From Davidsoniella eucalypti (Eukaryota; Ascomycota; Sordariomycetes; Microascales; Ceratocystidaceae), in NCBI GenBank assembly GCA_004009845.1, contig RMBW01000003.1, positions 62,001 to 126,000 on the forward strand: a DNA stretch of 64,000 nt, written 5' to 3'. Every line of letters begins with the position of its first letter. The first letter of the stretch is position 1. The notes beneath the pieces were generated by a model. The model worked only from the letters and a program-made list of their open reading frames with translations, was not told where the DNA came from and made no database searches. Below, piece after piece: positions 36,722-47,865 of this stretch. The position numbers and the translations under genes are program-made.

Positions 36722-37465
36722 TCAACCAGATCTTCTAGTTTGTGAATGTCTCGGAGAGTTTGGCACAGACTTCTCAGCCCATCGCCGTTCCGACTCCTTC
36801 TTGACATCTTCCGTCCACTGATGAAATCCCAGGGTAAGGGCCTCTCCCACCGTTTTCTTGACAAGTAGGCCTGTCATACCACCGAAAGTTTCCCAGTGGA
36901 TGTACTCGGTAGCCACACGACCATCAGGGCCGATGACCTCGACAAATTCCTGGACACGTTCTACACGCAGGATAGCTCCGACACCCATATATCCCGGCGG
37001 GCCCCAAACGACACGCAAGCCGCTTCTACCTTCCGCATCGTGAAAGCGCGTGACATGTCTAACCTCCAAGCGAGTCGGAGCCGTACGTGGCCAACTCTCT
37101 CTAACAACCGCATGGAACGTCATGGTCGATCCGGGACGCAGAGTGCTGTGTGCCAGGACCTCTGCGAGGGCCGCATCCGCGTCCGATACATCGGGAGAGA
37201 CTTCCGAGATGGGAGGGGAGCAGAGCGTGGTTACGCGCGGGACGAACCGGTTCCACGATGTGTAGCTGGCGGTATCGAGAATGATGGAAAGACAGGCCAG
37301 GGGAGGCGCAAAGATCAATGTGCTGGCGGAAATGGAAAATAATCCGCCTTGTGGTGACGATGGCGTGGGAATTGAGTCGCCGAGTTTGGCGGCTTGGGTT
37401 GGTTTGATTCCGTGGCCAATAGGGCCGGAGACCATGGTTGGAGATGGAGGACCGAATATTGACAT
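36722..37465 (-). CDS. SRPBCC (START-like) fold protein
   Basis: A single-exon gene of 247 residues. The recognisable block is YTSWNRFVPRVTTL followed after a gap by LRPGSTMTFHAVVRE, then LEVRHVTRF, GLRVVWGP and YIHWETFGGMTGLLVKKT. This is the strand order of SRPBCC/polyketide-cyclase-like lipid- or ligand-binding proteins, with a closing helix before the charged C-terminus (WTEDVKKESERRWAEK). Fungal members of this type are mostly uncharacterised and may bind a hydrophobic ligand. The chosen start gives MSIFGPPSP; the frame is open 44 codons further upstream without a better start. It converges with the second ENA ATPase (3' ends 355 bases apart). Confidence 0.75.
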   Translation of the reverse strand: MSIFGPPSPTMVSGPIGHGIKPTQAAKLGDSIPTPSSPQGGLFSISASTLIFAPPLACLSIILDTASYTSWNRFVPRVTTLCSPPISEVSPDVSDADAALAEVLAHSTLRPGSTMTFHAVVRESWPRTAPTRLEVRHVTRFHDAEGRSGLRVVWGPPGYMGVGAILRVERVQEFVEVIGPDGRVATEYIHWETFGGMTGLLVKKTVGEALTLGFHQWTEDVKKESERRWAEKSVPNSPRHSQTRRSG

Positions 37466-38900
37466 CTTTTTTTCTTCTTTGACGAGAATTACTAGCTCGG
37501 TAGACGTCCAGAAAGCAGAAACACGTGATCTGTATAGCTGAAGCAAAGGCAGTTGCTGGACAAGTTGGTTTGTTATGTTTTCAATATAAACAAACAAGAA
37601 AAAGGGCGTCGAAAGCCAAACGTATTTGCAGAATTCGGAATTTTATTTTAAATGTAAAAGGAGTAGGAGAACCGCATAAACCGAGCCGAAGTCGTACATA
37701 AAGCAAAAAAAAAATAGAAGAGATAGAAGAGAGGGAAAGGAATTCCTAGAAGTCTATTTTTCCAAATGCCAAACTATCTCTTTTTATAGTTATATCTGGG
37801 GTTTTTTCTTCTTTTTTTTTCTTCCTAACATGAGGCTAGATATTGACCAAAAGTAGCCGAAAGAAAAACAGCCTTTCAAACAAGCCAGACTTGAATGTTT
37901 CCGTCCGATATCCCTACTTGTTTCTTCCTATCAAAGTGTCTCTTTCTTCCCCGTATCACGGGCAATACGATTTGCCCGACTTGATAGGTTGGCTGATATC
38001 ATGAAGAAAATGTAAACAAGAAAAACGAAGTGGAAATATGAAACAAAGATACTAGGCTGGCCCTAGCACGACAGCATAAAATTCAATCTTGTGATTACCT
38101 GTCGATTGTGCTCTTTTTTTGCGTTTTAGCGAGTCAGGGCCAAGAAAACTTGGATACATTTAATTTGTACCTGTTCAGTAGTCGTCAATGTATTACTAGA
38201 AGCACGGATAATATTATCAAGTTTGAATTGAAGTCTATTATTTTCCATGGCGAAAAATGCAAAATCACAAATCGTAATGTCACGAAGAATATTTTTTAAC
38301 AATCAAGTCAACTTCCAGATTACGTAGTTCGGTGACATTGTGAGTGAGACGAAGAATCATTCGTGTAGCTGATTAGGGTTGGGGTTGTATGCAGCTTGAC
38401 AGTCCATCAGGCGATAGGGATCGATGACAGGTCGATTAAAACCAACAAAGTCGGTATACTTGGCAGCTGAAACTACTTATATAAACTGGCATGTTGTTCT
38501 TATGTATATAAATACTAGAGTCCTGCTTGTTGTAGACAACGTTTCTCACTTCTATTACCACAGGCGGTCTCTACTAAATACCAGCTACTGTTCTTCGGAC
38601 GACAAACCTGACCAAGCTGTATACTTACAATGGTGTTCAAAGCCTGGACCAGACCCTGGAACTGGCAACAGCAACGGCAGCATTGGTATCGATGCCACCT
38701 TAGATCTAGACTCCGAACAGTTAGGAAGCTCCGATCAGCAAGCAGTCTCGCATGCAACTGTAAGTCTTTATTATTCCTATTATATCTTTCCACGTTCAAC
38801 AATGTTTTTGTTTGCTCGCTCTTTGGGAGAAATAGAAAGGAATTATAATAGTAGATTTGGCGTCATATAGAATATGGCTACGATCATAAGCGAGGCTAAT
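37466..38900. other. Intergenic region
   Basis: Promoter of the SRPBCC gene, then AT-rich spacer with A and T runs near 37708 and 37800-37820. An open frame at 38424-38870 lacks family features; its acidic second half (GNSNGSIGIDATLDLDSEQL) might be a remnant belonging to the adjacent metal-ATPase relic, but this is weak. Confidence 0.4.
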
Positions 38901-38929
38901 GTGTATCTATGGCACTCGACCCTATCACT

Positions 38930-40121
38930 TTGAAGCAGACGCCTTCTGGAAGTAGCAATGCTTCTATTCCGAAGCAAAGGTGTGAAGATGGTTGCTGTGC
39001 GAGCCACACTCCGAAGACCTCAAACGCCGGTAAAGATGGCGATAAGTTGCTCCATAGAGCCAATTAAGCCAGACAGTTAGCAGTGGGGACTGCTACGATG
39101 CATGCTACAGCTCAAAGCCTACGCAGGCTGTGGCCATCGATTATTGTGACAGCAACTGCTGCTGCGAAAATCCCCAGCAGACCTCGTCAGATGCTTGCTG
39201 CGACGCTTCACCTTCCCAGCTCAGCTGATGCTTCCGCCTCGCTGTCCCGGAAAGGAATGCTGCAGTGACTTTTGCATAGATGCACTTGCTCTCGGTGCTT
39301 GTGTATCGCCTGCCCCGGGAGCTTGCCACTCATCTGCCGGCGAAACAACGGCTTCGACATCATCTACCTCGGAGAAGCCAGATCACAAACGGTATCGAGG
39401 ATGACGCCGACATACCCTCGGCTGGAATAGAGCATGTGGTTTATAGCGTTGCTAGAAAGATGTGGACCGGCTGCGAAACCAAAGTGCTGCGTGTTCTCGT
39501 GTCACTCCCCGCCACCAAGAATCTCAAGATAGGCCGTATGGAGTTGGATATAGCTGGTTGCCAAATCTTTGTCGATGATATTGTCCGGAGATAATTGGAG
39601 CAAGATCGCTTCTTCATGGTGCAGAATGGGCTGGTCCGATTACCTTGGCTCCTCGAGACGTCCAACCCGGCCTGGCTCCAATACGCTTTCCGCCATTGCC
39701 ACGCTCGTCGACCAAGCAAAGCTCTCGAAGCCTAAGCTAAAAGACCTAGCCGACAAAGTTGCTAGCTTCTTCGTGCCCGTTGTCATCTCGCTGACCGTCG
39801 TTGCATTCGTTGCCTTGGGTGGGCGTTGAAGTGAATGTGCGCAACAAGAGCGGCTCGGCCGCTGCAGTCACAGCGCGTACATACGCAACCGCAGTTTTGA
39901 TAGTGTCGTGTTCATGTGCAATTGGCCTAGCTGTTTCTGTGGCAGCTGCGGTCTCTGGTTATCTGAGCAGTAACAGTACACCCCCACCAAGTATTGAGGG
40001 CGTCAAAACTTTGGTTGGGAAGGGCATCGAAGGCATGCATTCGCGGCGCTTACTACAAGCAGGCAGCGCAGCCTGGCACATAGCCGTACTGGAACTGGCC
40101 ACTCAAGGTCTCACCGTGTGA
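38930..40121 (+). pseudogene. P1B-type heavy-metal ATPase relic (Pca1/cadmium-type)
   Basis: Pieces of one metal pump appear in the right order but in different frames. First come Cys-rich metal-binding stretches (RCEDGCCASH; DYCDSNCCCENPQQ...DACCDA; GKECCSDFCIDALALGAC). Then an HMA-domain remnant follows, with IEHVVYSVARKMWTGCETKVLRVLVSLPATKNLK, where the usual GMTCTGC has become RKMWTGC. Next is the membrane part SNTLSAIATLVDQAKLSKPKLKDLADKVASFFVPVV (39660-39800), then VNVRNKSGSAAAV...VLIVSCSCAIGLAV, in which the CPC metal-site motif reads CSC. Last is an N-domain piece SIEGVKTLVGKGIEGM...ATQGLTV. The first membrane helices, the TGE loop, the DKTGT phosphorylation site and the whole C-terminus are missing, and stops and frameshifts separate the parts, so it cannot function. 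Intact relatives export Cd2+ or Cu+. Confidence 0.8.
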
Positions 40122-40124
40122 CGA

Positions 40125-41402
40125 GCATTGCACTTGGGAGGCAGCAATGCAGTTGGCTCTGCGCTGCCGAGATCTTGTGCGGACATTCGGTATCTACGAT
40201 GTCGAAGTGGAGGTCAAACACGCCAATGGCATCCACACCATCGTCAACTTTAGGTGGTGATTTGCCTGCGACCTCTCAACAACTAACTACTCTAGCTTCC
40301 CAGATAGATTGGAAGTACTCGAGCCCAGTACATCCATTTGGTACAGGAGACCCAGTCATAGCGAATATCAATGGCTCAGTCGCCCCTTTACTCCCACTTT
40401 CTGGGTATCGCATAGAACAAGAGTAGCCTGGGCAATCTGAGGCAGTAGCTGTTAGTCTTCGAGCTCCAGTCGACCTTGACATCAAGAACCCCTTACCGGA
40501 CCATGGCAACGAAACAGACCATAGCTTCGGCTACCTGTGTGTGGTCCCTCATCCGCCAAGAAGGCTGCTGAAAACCTCGAACTATCAACTACGATCTTGA
40601 AGTCACAGCCTTTGCTGACGAAGAAAAGAGCTTGCTTTGTCTCCCAACAATGACTCTCTAGAGGCATTTCATGATACACAACTTCCTTGGCTGACTTACG
40701 CCAACAATCTCCTGTCAATTCTAGAAGATCCCAACCAAGGAAATACTCTGCAAAGGGTAGCTGGCACAGTAGCTTACTCGCCACGCCATGGCCTTGGTAT
40801 GCAAGGAAATTTCACTGACTGAGCGCTTGTGCGACTTTCTCCTGGCCCGTTAGCTTCTGCTGATACACAATATTCATAAAGTGTACATGGTTTCAATTGA
40901 CACCCAAGGACAAATACTGAGCTCGAAAAGTGCCTCAAAGACCTACCCTCAACCTGACCTTGGTGAACATGGATGGTTTTCTCAACTAGCAACGCCCTTT
41001 GAAGGAAATAACCGACGAACAAAAGTGGTTGCAAAGTATGGCCAAAAGACCAACGGCTCGACTGGCCAAGCCAATGCAATGGAAGCAATCCAGCGAACAC
41101 TCTTGCCTGACGGAGAGTCTCTCATATCACGGCATTTGATCATACCAGATCTTCCGACATGCCAGCCGTTTTCTAAGCCAGGTGACTCCGGTTCCTGTGC
41201 CTTTGACCTTGAGGGCAATGCTGTAGGCATCTTGGATGGGCCAATAGATAAAGATGGACAGCCTCGGCGAAAGGTGACTCATGCCACACCCATTCAATGG
41301 GTCTTGGAAGATATCAGGCAGTTCACAGGATGCGAACCTGAAATTATACAGACAAGACATAAAATAGTTGTTATGGGGAAATCAAATGTAGTTTTTGTAT
41401 AA
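40125..41402 (+). pseudogene. Trypsin-like serine protease domain relic
   Basis: The best part is 40881-41402: FSKPGDSGSCAFDLEGNAVGILDG, with the nucleophile-serine motif GDSGS, then THATPIQWVLEDIRQFTG, as in fungal chymotrypsin-fold proteins of unknown role. Upstream, QLALRCRDLVRTFGIYDVEVEVK (40150-40225) resembles their N-terminal region. RVAGTVAYSPRHGLGMQGNFTD is followed by a TGA stop exactly where these proteins have the Trp of DWAL (ALVRLSPGPLAS continues in frame after it). Several stops and frame changes break it up. It begins directly after the metal-ATPase relic in the same orientation. Fungal family membership is from recalled similarity; no database search was possible. Confidence 0.6.
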
Positions 41403-44400
41403 TGAATTGAATTGTCTTGTCTTGCAAGTATATTTTTACTGTGTTGCCTGAACTATTGTCTCATGGCGTTGAACTTTGATCTTCAAGTGTTATTTGGTAA
41501 TTATTGTTGGGCCTCATTTTAGTTGTTTTGGCTGTTGTTTTGTGCCTGACATAGCCCTATCCACTACATAAACTTTGTGTTTATTATTGCAAGTTAGCAA
41601 ATATAGTTGCATTTCAGTAGCTGGACAAAGAAAATAAGGCCCTAAATGAAGTTTCTCAGGATTGTAGCAGGAATGTGAGCCGTAACTTCTTTGAAAATAG
41701 AGCGACGAATAAGCAAGAAAAGCAAGGCCACGGATAACACAAAAAGAAAGAAGACACGAAAACAAAGTACTTGCCCGTTCCTCGTGAAATCACCAGAGCC
41801 AATCACGGGGTTTCGATAAAAAAAGTATGTCTTGGTTATTTTGGATTTTGGACAGAAGAAGATGCACTGTAACGGTGGCGTTCTATTCTATTCTCTTCCG
41901 CCCACATAGTAGGCCCTGTCAGACAGAAACTTTGGGTTTTCTGTGCTGTTGATTGACTCCGAGGCGATATACACGGTTTAGTTGTCTGGATACTTGTATA
42001 GTCAGTTGCAAGTAGAAGCTGGGCTTACTGCTGGTCGAAGGAACCGGATGGCGTGTCATGTGTGAATGTGTTTGGCCTTGCACGGCAGCTGCAGCTATAA
42101 CTAGTGGCATACCATACATGCAACTACATGTACATATAGTTATATACAGATAGCGATAGTTGTATAGGTGTACATATGCACATACATGTTTTGGGGTTGT
42201 TTACCTGCCGAGATGTGTAAATATGTGTATGTATGCATACGTGTATATTTGTATGGTTTTATGTGCTCATGTACATACATACATACATATATAATGTACC
42301 ATGCAGGATACGTCACAATCTCCGACAAATCATCGTGCAATAACAGAAGAATCGTCACAAAAGACAGTGACTTGATGTGATGTGAAATTCTAGGAAAACA
42401 CGCTTGAACGTCAATAAAGACAAAGATTCCGCTGACAGGGCTCCTCACCACCCCTTGCTTTCTATTTTACATGTCGCCTAAAATGGACTTGAATGTGGCC
42501 GGCCCTATCACGTCTTTCAATCTTTGGCGGTAGAACTTGGATTCGGGCAGCGGGGTTTACGAGGGCTTTACAGAGTAGAATGTGGTATCATATTGTGACT
42601 AATGGAGAATAGTGTATTATAGATAAAAGCTAGATATCTTTGTTGTTTCAAAGCGATAGAGTTGTATGTCACAAAAAAAGAAATAGAAAATGCCAAGTTA
42701 TCAAGTTGGGCCAACGGGCGAAGTGTTGGGCAATCGTTGAACCTCTCGAGAGGGGGGCAATGCGTAATTAATTGAGTTGCCTGATGAGAAAGTAATCACG
42801 ATGCTAAAAAGTATCAATTGGTATATAAAAATTATAGAAAAAGAATGCGAAATATATTGCAACAAAAGTCCACCGTCTTTCACATTGTTTTTTTTGTACT
42901 CGCGACGCTATATGCGTGTCAGCGATGAAGGTTGTGTTGTGACATGATTGTGCCTCGAGGCTGCGATGCCCCGCGTCGCCAGATTGCTCACCGCCATCAG
43001 CCTCATCAACAAAACCACGAACAAGACCCAAGTGTGTGAACTATATAGAGCAAATTCGGTATAAAAATGTAGCTAATAAGTGCAGCTTCATTTCGACACA
43101 GACATGTACTGTACGTTTGGAAGAATTTGGGGTGGGAGATGTAAAAGTAGCAGTGCGGCATGACGCGATGATCGAGAGCCACGTCTCGCGAGATTCAGCT
43201 TCGCTCACAACAAAGCGCCATAATAGACGCAAACCAGCAATAATATTATACAAAAATGATATTGTGAGGAAGCTTAGGTTATTCCAAGTTATAATAGCAG
43301 CTTGATATAAAAATTAATGAGGTGTGTAGGCTGTAGGGCAGCGTAGAAGAAACGCGGCGCCAAAATGTCGATAGCTTCATCGCGATGGGGTTTTTTTTTC
43401 CCCCATCCACATTTTTTTTTTCGCCATGGCCGCCAAACCACACACTTGAGATCGAAAAAGGTACCTTGCACACCAAACATGATATAGGCATATTGTGTCT
43501 ATGGCGCATTTGATTTCTGTATATCATTAGATACATATCGAATTTCTCTATTCAATAGATAGCTTCATGAAGCTTGCAACATGGGTTGCTGGACCAGCGC
43601 ACAGAATGCGCCTGTCAACCTTTCAGTAGTTGGCAATATCAAGAGAGTCTTGGGTATCTGGAGATATCTCGAGCCAAGCAGTTCAAAAGATGATATAAAA
43701 TGGCCGCGCTTTAACTAACGCGACGACATTTATTTTCTACAAAAAAAGGACACATTACTGTTCTCAATATACGGCCTCCATTCCACCTGCATTCTATTCC
43801 AACTACAGAAAAAAAGAAAGACGAGAAGAGAGGGGAGTGCGGCAGGCCGAGATAAGTGGGAGGTCATTGGAATACCCGTGCTGGACAGATCACCACGCCA
43901 AAAGTTTTGCAGGCACGAAAAACCAAAAAAAAGACAAGAAAAAAAAGGTACTTCTATCCAGAGGTGAGGTTGAATGGGCCAATCAGAAAATTGCAATCCC
44001 AGACGATAGCGCTCTGGGTGTAAAGTGGGGCGCGGTTGCATTTTGGTACCCATTTAGTACCTCTTTGTGAAATGTAGAGCCAATTCGAGCTTACAGGAAA
44101 GTAGCGGGTAGGTCACTCGCCCACTAAAACAGCTGCTAAAACGCACTAAAGATACTTGGGCGGTACAAACTCCCCGCGAAAGGCATACCGGGGGGGTCTG
44201 GGATGGACGTGGTTACTTTAGCTTGTCTTGGATGATGTTGATGGAAAGGGATTTGATAGAAACTTAGAGTCCCCAAAGTTGGATCATCCATCACAGTAAT
44301 AGTGCATACAGTTGTATCTCGGGGCTAAGACGACGTTCGTCGTGGTTTATGCAGTCAGACCACAACAACACACACAAATCCTCCATTTTAATTATGATAA

Positions 44401-46630
44401 AGTATCTATATTGTACAGCTCACCACCCATGAGAATCTCCAATAAGAGTGCGCTTAACGGACATGGATAGTAGATAGCCTGCTGCCGCGAGGTAATTCTG
44501 CCGAAAAACTGAGGATATCATGATAAAGGTTTTCTTTTTTGCCAGTCTTTACTGCTAACATTGTACACCGCCTAGAAGAACAGCCTAGCGCCACGGGATA
44601 ACTATAGGTCAAAGAGGAGAACTACGAGAGATAAGTTATATGACGCCGATTGCGCTAAATATTCTGTCAGGTCTCAATCATGTACTCTATCTCCATCACT
44701 TACTAACTTGGCAGTAAGAAAATAGTGTGAATAAGCTACAGAGCAGCTGGCCAATATCAGCCTTCCCTAGGCAAGACACATATATTACTTTCATCACTAG
44801 ATTCCGTGGAGAAAAAAAATAGAGATCGTCTGACTACTGGGAGGAATACAAGGAGTGAAATATGGTAGCACATTCTATCCCCTCCTTCTTTGTCAAGAGA
44901 CTATTCTTTTTTTTTCTTTTTTTTTTTCTTTGACTATCGCCTCCAGAATAAAAAAGAGTCATCGAGTTCATTCCATTAGACGAAGTAGAGGAAAATGCAT
45001 TGTGAATCACTTTAGTTATATCGATTTGTATAAAATTTGGTCCAGGGGCAGAGACGCGATGGCAGAAACGAAGATGAAAAATTTAGAGAATCTGCAAAGG
45101 TCCGCTTGACCCAGTTCAGTTGGTAGTGAAAAAAAAGAAGACTTGAAATAATTGACTCTTTATCAGCATTCAGGTTTCCGACAGTTTCAAAAGGAATGCG
45201 GATGTTAGCGCGAGGGCATATATTTGCTTATTAAAACCCCCCAAAAAAAAAATCACACAATCACTTATCATGGTCATCTCTACTTGTTGCTTTATTTGAA
45301 ACGATTTACCCAAGACTTTATATTAAGCTGAAGCAGCACTGAAGAAACGCGAGGTAAAAGGAAAGAAGAAGAAAAAAAAAGGAAAAGGATGATGGTGTGG
45401 TGGTCACAGCTTCTGTTGTCATTGTTTTTATGAGAGGACCAACGGACGTTGATAAACCAATCCGGAATACTGTAGCTTTATAATATCTCAAGCTTTCTCA
45501 CTCAGCTTTTTTATCTATCTTTATTTTCTTATTTCGTTTCTCTGCTTCTTGTTGTGTGTGAAGCAAGCGATGATGAAATAGCAAAGTTAGCGTCGTGGGT
45601 TGAACACCTGACGACAATCTCGGCGCGAACCTGGAGTTGTAAACTATCGCTCTAGCGTGAGATAGAGACAACATAATACACATAACTGCCAAAATTAAAA
45701 CACCAAAGATTATCAGGCCCCCGGTGATCTCTGGCCATAATTCGTCGAACCTTTAGAAAGAGAATAGGTTGGACTTGTTTTGGTATTAGTAGACTAATCT
45801 ACCGAGCCAGGCCAGTTTCGTGTGTTCAGGGCTCTTTCTGTAAGCCTTCTGAAGGGGCGCAGTGAAGGATGCAAGAATAATAGCCTAGCACTCATCCCAA
45901 GATGTTGACGCGCTATAGGCAACAAGTAACGTGTAGGCCGGTTAAGCAGTAATTAGTGGTGACAGACAGGCCTGGCTAGGCCTGCCTTTTTGGCTTAACG
46001 CTGTTTTTCCTGCTCTTGTTTTCTCGTTGAGGGCCCCCTCTTATCTTGGTTTTTTTTTTTCCTGTGTATGCCTATTTTTCTCTCATGGTGGTCTCTTAGT
46101 GGTTAATCCGCTGTGCACCCCAAAACAAGTCCTAAACGGTCCCTAAAAGAGGCCCCAATTAAAAAGGGCTTGTGCAGTACCGCCCACTGGAAAGAATGGC
46201 AGCCAGGCGAGACAACAGACAGCACAGCGCCGTTGGCTTTTTTATTTGTCTACTTTTTTTTTTGACAAATTTTTTTTTTCCATTTTCATTTACTGATTGC
46301 GACCACTTTCTGCCCCCGCCCAAATTCCATATAAGCTGATGCCCCAGCCCGCATGGCGCGAATCGCACCTCCGGACCTCTTCTTCTTTTCCTTTCTTCCT
46401 CTCTTTCTCTCTTTAAATTCTACCTTCAATCACGTCCTCGATACTTGATCTTCAATCTGTCTTTCTATCGACCCAGCTTTAAACCATCTACTCAAATTAT
46501 TTAACTTCGTGCCATCGCATCATATCTACTGGATTATTTTCTTTCGCGCTCCGACCGAAAAGAATCAAACAGCATCTCTTCGCTTCATCGCACCACCACT
46601 TAACACACCACCAGTCTCAAATCTTTCGCA
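41403..46630. other. Gene-poor intergenic region (5.2 kb)
   Basis: No gene recognised. The region is AT-rich, with TATG/CATA-type runs at 42160-42300 (TACATACATACATACATATA) and A or T runs near 43390, 43930, 44910 and 46250. Open frames of 60-110 codons show no family features. The last 250 bases are strongly C/T-rich and form the promoter and leader of the histone H1 gene. Confidence 0.55.
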
Positions 46631-47865
46631 ATGGCTCCCAAGAAGACCGAGACTGCCACCGAGGCTCCTGCAGTCGCTTCTGCTTCCACTCCCACCAAGA
46701 AGTCGGGCTCTGGCAATGCCACGTACCAGGTGCGTCACTACTTCTCTCCTGTCCAGTGTCAGCAGACACTCGGCAATGGAATACTACCCGTTGGAAGCGT
46801 CGCTAACCACTTTCAATTTACAGAACATGATCATTGATGCCATTACTGCTGTATGTCTTTAGCCCATCTAAATTGCTAGCACTCCACTCCACTCTTCCCG
46901 CTCTCTGCTCTGCTCCTGGCCATATCTGCTTCCTTTCCTGCTTACTCTCTGTTCTCCCACTCACATCCTTACCAATCTTTAATTTCCTTAAACTTCTCCA
47001 TCTTCCCGCCTTTTTTTATCTGATGGAATTTCAGAGCAAAACTCCTGTTCCTCCGATATCGCGTCTCATTCATCCATCTGCACTACATATAACTAACCCG
47101 TCACCCCACCCCACAGCTCAAAGATCGCAACGGTTCCTCGCGCCAGTCGCTGAAGAAGTACGTTCGTGCCAACAACAACATCACCGTCACCGACAAGATG
47201 TTCGACTCCCTGTTCAACAAGACCCTGAAAGCCGGTGTTGAAAAGGGCACCTTCGAGCAGCCCAAGGGTAAGCTACTTTAACTGTTAACTCTTATCTAAT
47301 CCACACATACTGACATCTTCCAGGTCCCTCCGGTGGTACCAAGCTGGCCAAGAAGGTTGCCGCTCCCAAGAAGGAGAAGTCTGAGAAGAAGGAGAAGAAG
47401 CCCACTGCCCCCAAGAAGGCTGTTGCTACTCCTAAGAAGGTTGCCACCACTCCCAAGAAGGCTGCTGCTCCCAAGAAGGAGAAGAAGGAAACCAAGGAGG
47501 TCAAGGAACCCAAGGAGAAGGTTGAGAAGAAGGAGTCCAAAGAAAAGAAGGAAAAGACCGAGAAGAAGGAAAAGAAGGAGCCCAAGGAGAAGCTCGAGAA
47601 GGCTGAGAAGCCCGAGAAGGCTGAAAAGCTCGAGAAGAAGAAGGCCACTCCCAAGAAGGATACCCCCAAGAAGGATTCTTCCAAGAAGAAGGCCCCTGAG
47701 AAGAAGGACAAGGTCACCACCGGCCGCGTCTCGAAGACCGCCATCAAGAAGGATGCCGTTCCCTCCGCTGACAAGAAGGCCACCCCTAAGAAGGCTACTC
47801 CCAAGAAGGCCGCCGCGCCAAAGAAGGTGCAATCTAAGGAGAAGGAGGCCGCTCCCGCCTTGTAA
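46631..47865 (+). CDS. Histone H1 (linker histone)
   Basis: Four exons, 46631-46729, 46824-46850, 47117-47267 and 47324-47865, encode 272 residues. The N-terminal tail (MAPKKTETATEAP) leads to the globular winged-helix H15 domain: NMIIDAITA, LKDRNGSSRQSLKKYVRANN, and FDSLFNKTLKAGVEKGTFEQPKGPSGGTKLAKK, where the basic GP-S-G turn closes the fold. The remaining 170 residues are almost only Lys, Pro, Ala and Glu in KKATPKK and KKEKK repeats, as in linker-histone tails that bind linker DNA in nucleosomes. The second exon is only 27 bases (NMIIDAITA), a microexon, flanked by introns of 94 and 266 bp with normal GT-AG ends. The Glu-rich middle of the tail is unusual but seen in some fungal H1. Nuclear location is certain from the family. 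Confidence 0.95.

Noticed and set aside
42160..42300. TACA/TATG-rich tract, checked for a CRISPR-like or satellite array
   Set aside because: Only short imperfect microsatellite units; no regular repeat-spacer pattern. CRISPR is not expected in a fungal nuclear genome.
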